From Alcanivorax sp. (GTDB taxonomy: Bacteria > Pseudomonadota > Gammaproteobacteria > Pseudomonadales > Alcanivoracaceae), in contig NZ_PBSH01000029.1 of the NCBI RefSeq assembly GCF_002726155.1, positions 1 through 64,000 on the forward strand: DNA of 64,000 nt, read 5' to 3'. The notes beneath the pieces are model-generated. The model did not search any database, was not told the DNA's origin, and saw only the letters and a list, made by a program, of their open reading frames with translations. Shown piece by piece: positions 61,878 to 64,000 of this stretch (the first letter of the stretch is position 1; each line of letters starts with the position of its first letter). The position numbers and the translations under genes were made by a program.

Positions 61878-62963
61878 TCAGCCCACATTCCAGCTGGCCA
61901 GTACCGCATCCGGCTGTGCCGGCGCCACGGTAATCTCCCGCGCCACCCCGTCAGGGCTACGCACCTCCAGGGTCACCGTCTCTTCAACCCGCCCCTTGGA
62001 GTAACGGGCCACAATGGCAGCAGCCTGCTCCAGCTCCGCCTCGCTGCCGAACTCACCATCCACCAATGCCAACGGCCCCGGGCAGCTCACCGTAGTAAGG
62101 CTGGTGAACTGGTAACGATACCCTTCCAGAAAGCGGTTTTCGCCTTCTTCGCGGCTGATGATCAGTTTGTAATGGGGCTGCGGGCGCAGGTGGCGACCCA
62201 CTTTCAGCAGCATGATGTCATCCAGCTCGTAGCGACGCTCATTGCGGGCCTTCCACAGGTCTGCCAGCTTGTTGGAATAGGATTCATCGGTCAGGAAACA
62301 GCAACCGCCGGCGGGCTGGGCAAAGTCATCCAGCCCGAACTTGGCAGCCAGCGCCATCTGCGGCTTGCGATTGCGCCCGGAAAAGTCGTGCAGCTCATCG
62401 CGATTCACCCAGCCCTCTCGCTCGGGCAGGGTGGGCGGCAGGTTCTGGGCACACAGGGGACGCAGCAGACGATCATCCGCGCCGGACTCCTGGCTGATGA
62501 TCGGCATGGTTTCCTTGCGCTGGCTCTTCGGCCGCTGACCAATTACCTCACCGGTAACAATAAAATCGAAGCCCCGGTCGCCCGCCAGCTCACGGGCCTT
62601 GTTAATCATCAGCGTGGCCTGGTTGACCATGAAAATCTTGCAGTCCAGACAGGGATTCAGGTTGGCACCGTAGCCATGCTTGGGGTTAAGCACCACATCC
62701 TTGTACTCCTCGGAGATATCAATGATGTGCATCTTGATACCCAGCTGCTCAGCGACCCACAAGGCGTTGTTGCGCTTTTCCTTGTCCTTGTCCTTTTTGC
62801 GGATGGCATGGGTATGCCCTTCCACGCAGAAGCCGGTGTAGAAGTTGACGCCTTCCACCTCGATGCCCTGCTCCTGCATGACTTTCACCGCCAGCATGGA
62901 GTCCAGTCCACCGGACACCAGAGCAATGGCGCGGCGCTTGATTGGTTGGCTTGCCTCTGTCAT
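61878..62963 (-). CDS. PP-loop ATPase resembling tRNA thiolation enzymes (MnmA/ThiI type)
   Basis: 360 residues from the ATG at 62963. PP-loop SGGLDS at 17-22 for ATP activation, C105-x-x-C108 in NPCLDCKIFM, further cysteines at 171 and 221-222 (PAGGCCFLTD). The N-terminal half resembles MnmA-like thiouridylases, but the C-terminal half differs from true MnmA and the order of cysteines is not canonical, so the nucleoside or cofactor it thiolates is unknown. Co-transcribed with a TusA-like sulfur carrier. Confidence 0.82.
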   Translation of the reverse strand: MTEASQPIKRRAIALVSGGLDSMLAVKVMQEQGIEVEGVNFYTGFCVEGHTHAIRKKDKDKEKRNNALWVAEQLGIKMHIIDISEEYKDVVLNPKHGYGANLNPCLDCKIFMVNQATLMINKARELAGDRGFDFIVTGEVIGQRPKSQRKETMPIISQESGADDRLLRPLCAQNLPPTLPEREGWVNRDELHDFSGRNRKPQMALAAKFGLDDFAQPAGGCCFLTDESYSNKLADLWKARNERRYELDDIMLLKVGRHLRPQPHYKLIISREEGENRFLEGYRYQFTSLTTVSCPGPLALVDGEFGSEAELEQAAAIVARYSKGRVEETVTLEVRSPDGVAREITVAPAQPDAVLASWNVG

Positions 62964-63010
62964 CGAAAAACCTGCGTTGCTGTGGGGACAGCTCAAAAAT
63001 TGGGCGGCGC

Positions 63011-63019
63011 AGTATAGCA
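63011..63019 (-). promoter_or_regulatory. Possible extended -10 promoter of the PP-loop gene
   Basis: Minus strand TGCTATACT about 50 bases before the start codon; extended -10 type, weak -35. Confidence 0.45.
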
Positions 63020-63133
63020 ATCGCGGGCCGAGGGCGCATCCTCCCGATGGCTGCCACACCGACCGGCTGTCACCCCATCGTCATGACGATCACCCACACT
63101 CGGCACCCCATGTGATTGACCTTGCTTTGCTTT

Positions 63134-64000
63134 ATGCGCTCAAGACTTCATTGGCTGCTGATGGTGTCGCTGTTTACCCTGATCGCCGCCGCGCTGGGCT
63201 GGTGGTGGCATACACCCCACGGCCCCTGGCTGGTTCATCAGGAGCCCCTGGCCGGGCAACGGATATGTGCTGTCGGGGATGGCGGCTGGGGCAATGCCCC
63301 CTCCATGGCCGTGGGGCAGGCACTGGTGCATCTGGAATGTGATCAGGTGCGCTACCTTGGGGATCTTGTGTATCCGGACGGCATCACCAGTGCCGACGAT
63401 CCCCTGCTGGAAAGTCGCTTCCTCACCCCCATGAAACCGGCCATGGACGCGGGCATTCCCTTCTATCTGGTGCTGGGCAACCATGACTGGAAAGGCAGTG
63501 GCGAGGCCTGGCTGGAAGTGGCGCGGCGCTACCCACAAGTTCACTTTCCCCACTTCTACTATTTTGAACAATGGCCGGACGCCTGCGCCTTCAGCCTGGA
63601 AACCACCTGGTTCGAAAAATGGTATTACTTCCGCCGCCAGGGCAGCTGGCTGGAACAGGCGAAGGAAACGGCCCGCCTGCATGGCTGCCGCTTCAGCCTG
63701 GGTTTTGCCCACCACCCCATGTTCAGCACCGGCTCCCACGGCGATGCCGGCGAGATGATCAACCTGTCACTCAAGCCAAAGCTGCTCGGCCACCTGGACC
63801 TGCTGGTGGGCGGCCATGACCACGTGCTGTCCGATGAGGGGGAATACCAGGGCACCCGTCAGCTGATTTCCGGGGCCGCCAGCATCAACAACGACCTGGG
63901 GCCTCCCAGTGAACAGCAACGCTTCACCCGCGCCACCCACGGCCTGGCCACCATCGATCTGGAGGATGATAGCGGGACGATGCAAGCGGAGTACCGTTTT
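63134..64000 (+). CDS. Metallophosphoesterase (acid phosphatase-like), partial
   Basis: Open to the right window edge (289 codons seen, no stop). N-terminal membrane anchor or signal (about residues 8-24), then the calcineurin-type metal-site motifs in order: VGDGGWG, GDLVYPDG, GNHDWK, FAHHP and GGHDH. The arrangement is that of tartrate-resistant/purple acid phosphatases, predicted to act in the periplasm. Divergent from the PP-loop gene. Only the C-terminus is missing. Confidence 0.9.
   Translation, partial: MRSRLHWLLMVSLFTLIAAALGWWWHTPHGPWLVHQEPLAGQRICAVGDGGWGNAPSMAVGQALVHLECDQVRYLGDLVYPDGITSADDPLLESRFLTPMKPAMDAGIPFYLVLGNHDWKGSGEAWLEVARRYPQVHFPHFYYFEQWPDACAFSLETTWFEKWYYFRRQGSWLEQAKETARLHGCRFSLGFAHHPMFSTGSHGDAGEMINLSLKPKLLGHLDLLVGGHDHVLSDEGEYQGTRQLISGAASINNDLGPPSEQQRFTRATHGLATIDLEDDSGTMQAEYRF

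Overview
The window is an ordinary, densely coded stretch of a GC-rich gammaproteobacterial chromosome. Blocks such as aroK-aroB-damX behind pilMNOPQ, argS-ftsN-hslVU, ubiE-ubiJ-ubiB-hisE-tatABC and glnA-ntrBC are typical of Pseudomonas-type and Oceanospirillales-type genomes. The protein sequences and the missing phosphotransacetylase part of the malic enzyme look most like Alcanivorax or a close marine relative; this is inference from gene order and sequence feel, not a database match. I see no rRNA, tRNA, IS element, prophage or CRISPR array, and no gene-free stretch longer than 300 bases.

Layout. 1-16.5 kb (minus strand): a 13-copy heptamer repeat, a pilin-like secreted protein, hemE, glutamate synthase gltBD, damX-like, aroB, aroK and the type IV pilus alignment/secretin operon pilMNOPQ. 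16.7-33.6 kb (mostly plus): penicillin-binding protein 1A, NADP malic enzyme and rpmE (minus), priA, argS, ftsN, heat-shock protease hslVU, an FFLEELY-motif protein, ubiquinone genes ubiE/J/B, hisE and the Tat exporter. 33.8-37.7 kb (minus): a lipoprotein hydrolase, a DUF4105 protein, a DUF3015 protein and D-aminoacyl-tRNA deacylase. 37.99-54.25 kb (plus): an 18-gene, almost gapless operon that I read as an aryl-polyene (APE/xanthomonadin-type) pigment cluster. 54.3-64 kb: two small lipoproteins, proline iminopeptidase, the nitrogen regulators ntrBC, a DUF4124 protein, glnA, a TusA-like protein with a PP-loop ATPase, and a metallophosphoesterase cut by the window end.

How the parts work together. 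The polyene operon carries its own type II fatty-acid/polyketide machinery: two acyl carrier proteins, two ketosynthases, a chain-length factor, a ketoreductase and two dehydratase domains. It also has an aryl starter supply (aromatic ammonia-lyase plus a ligase), a thioesterase, a glycosyltransferase, two acyltransferases for attaching the polyene to a membrane lipid, and export parts (LolA-like, MMPL/RND-like, DUF3261 lipoprotein). Its variations are a ligase-dehydratase fusion, a lyase with an unusual Phe-His selectivity pair, a halogenase-like flavoprotein and no methyltransferase. The nitrogen block shows readable control: sigma-54 promoters and NtrC palindromes in front of both glnA and ntrBC. 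A sigma-32 promoter sits in front of hslVU.

The least explained signal is non-coding. At least six intergenic gaps hold imperfect palindromes built from degenerate 7-base units kept in phase (ACGCNNC-type units on the left, NNGCGTG-type units on the right), often beside a terminator. A perfect 13-copy heptamer array lies at the left edge.
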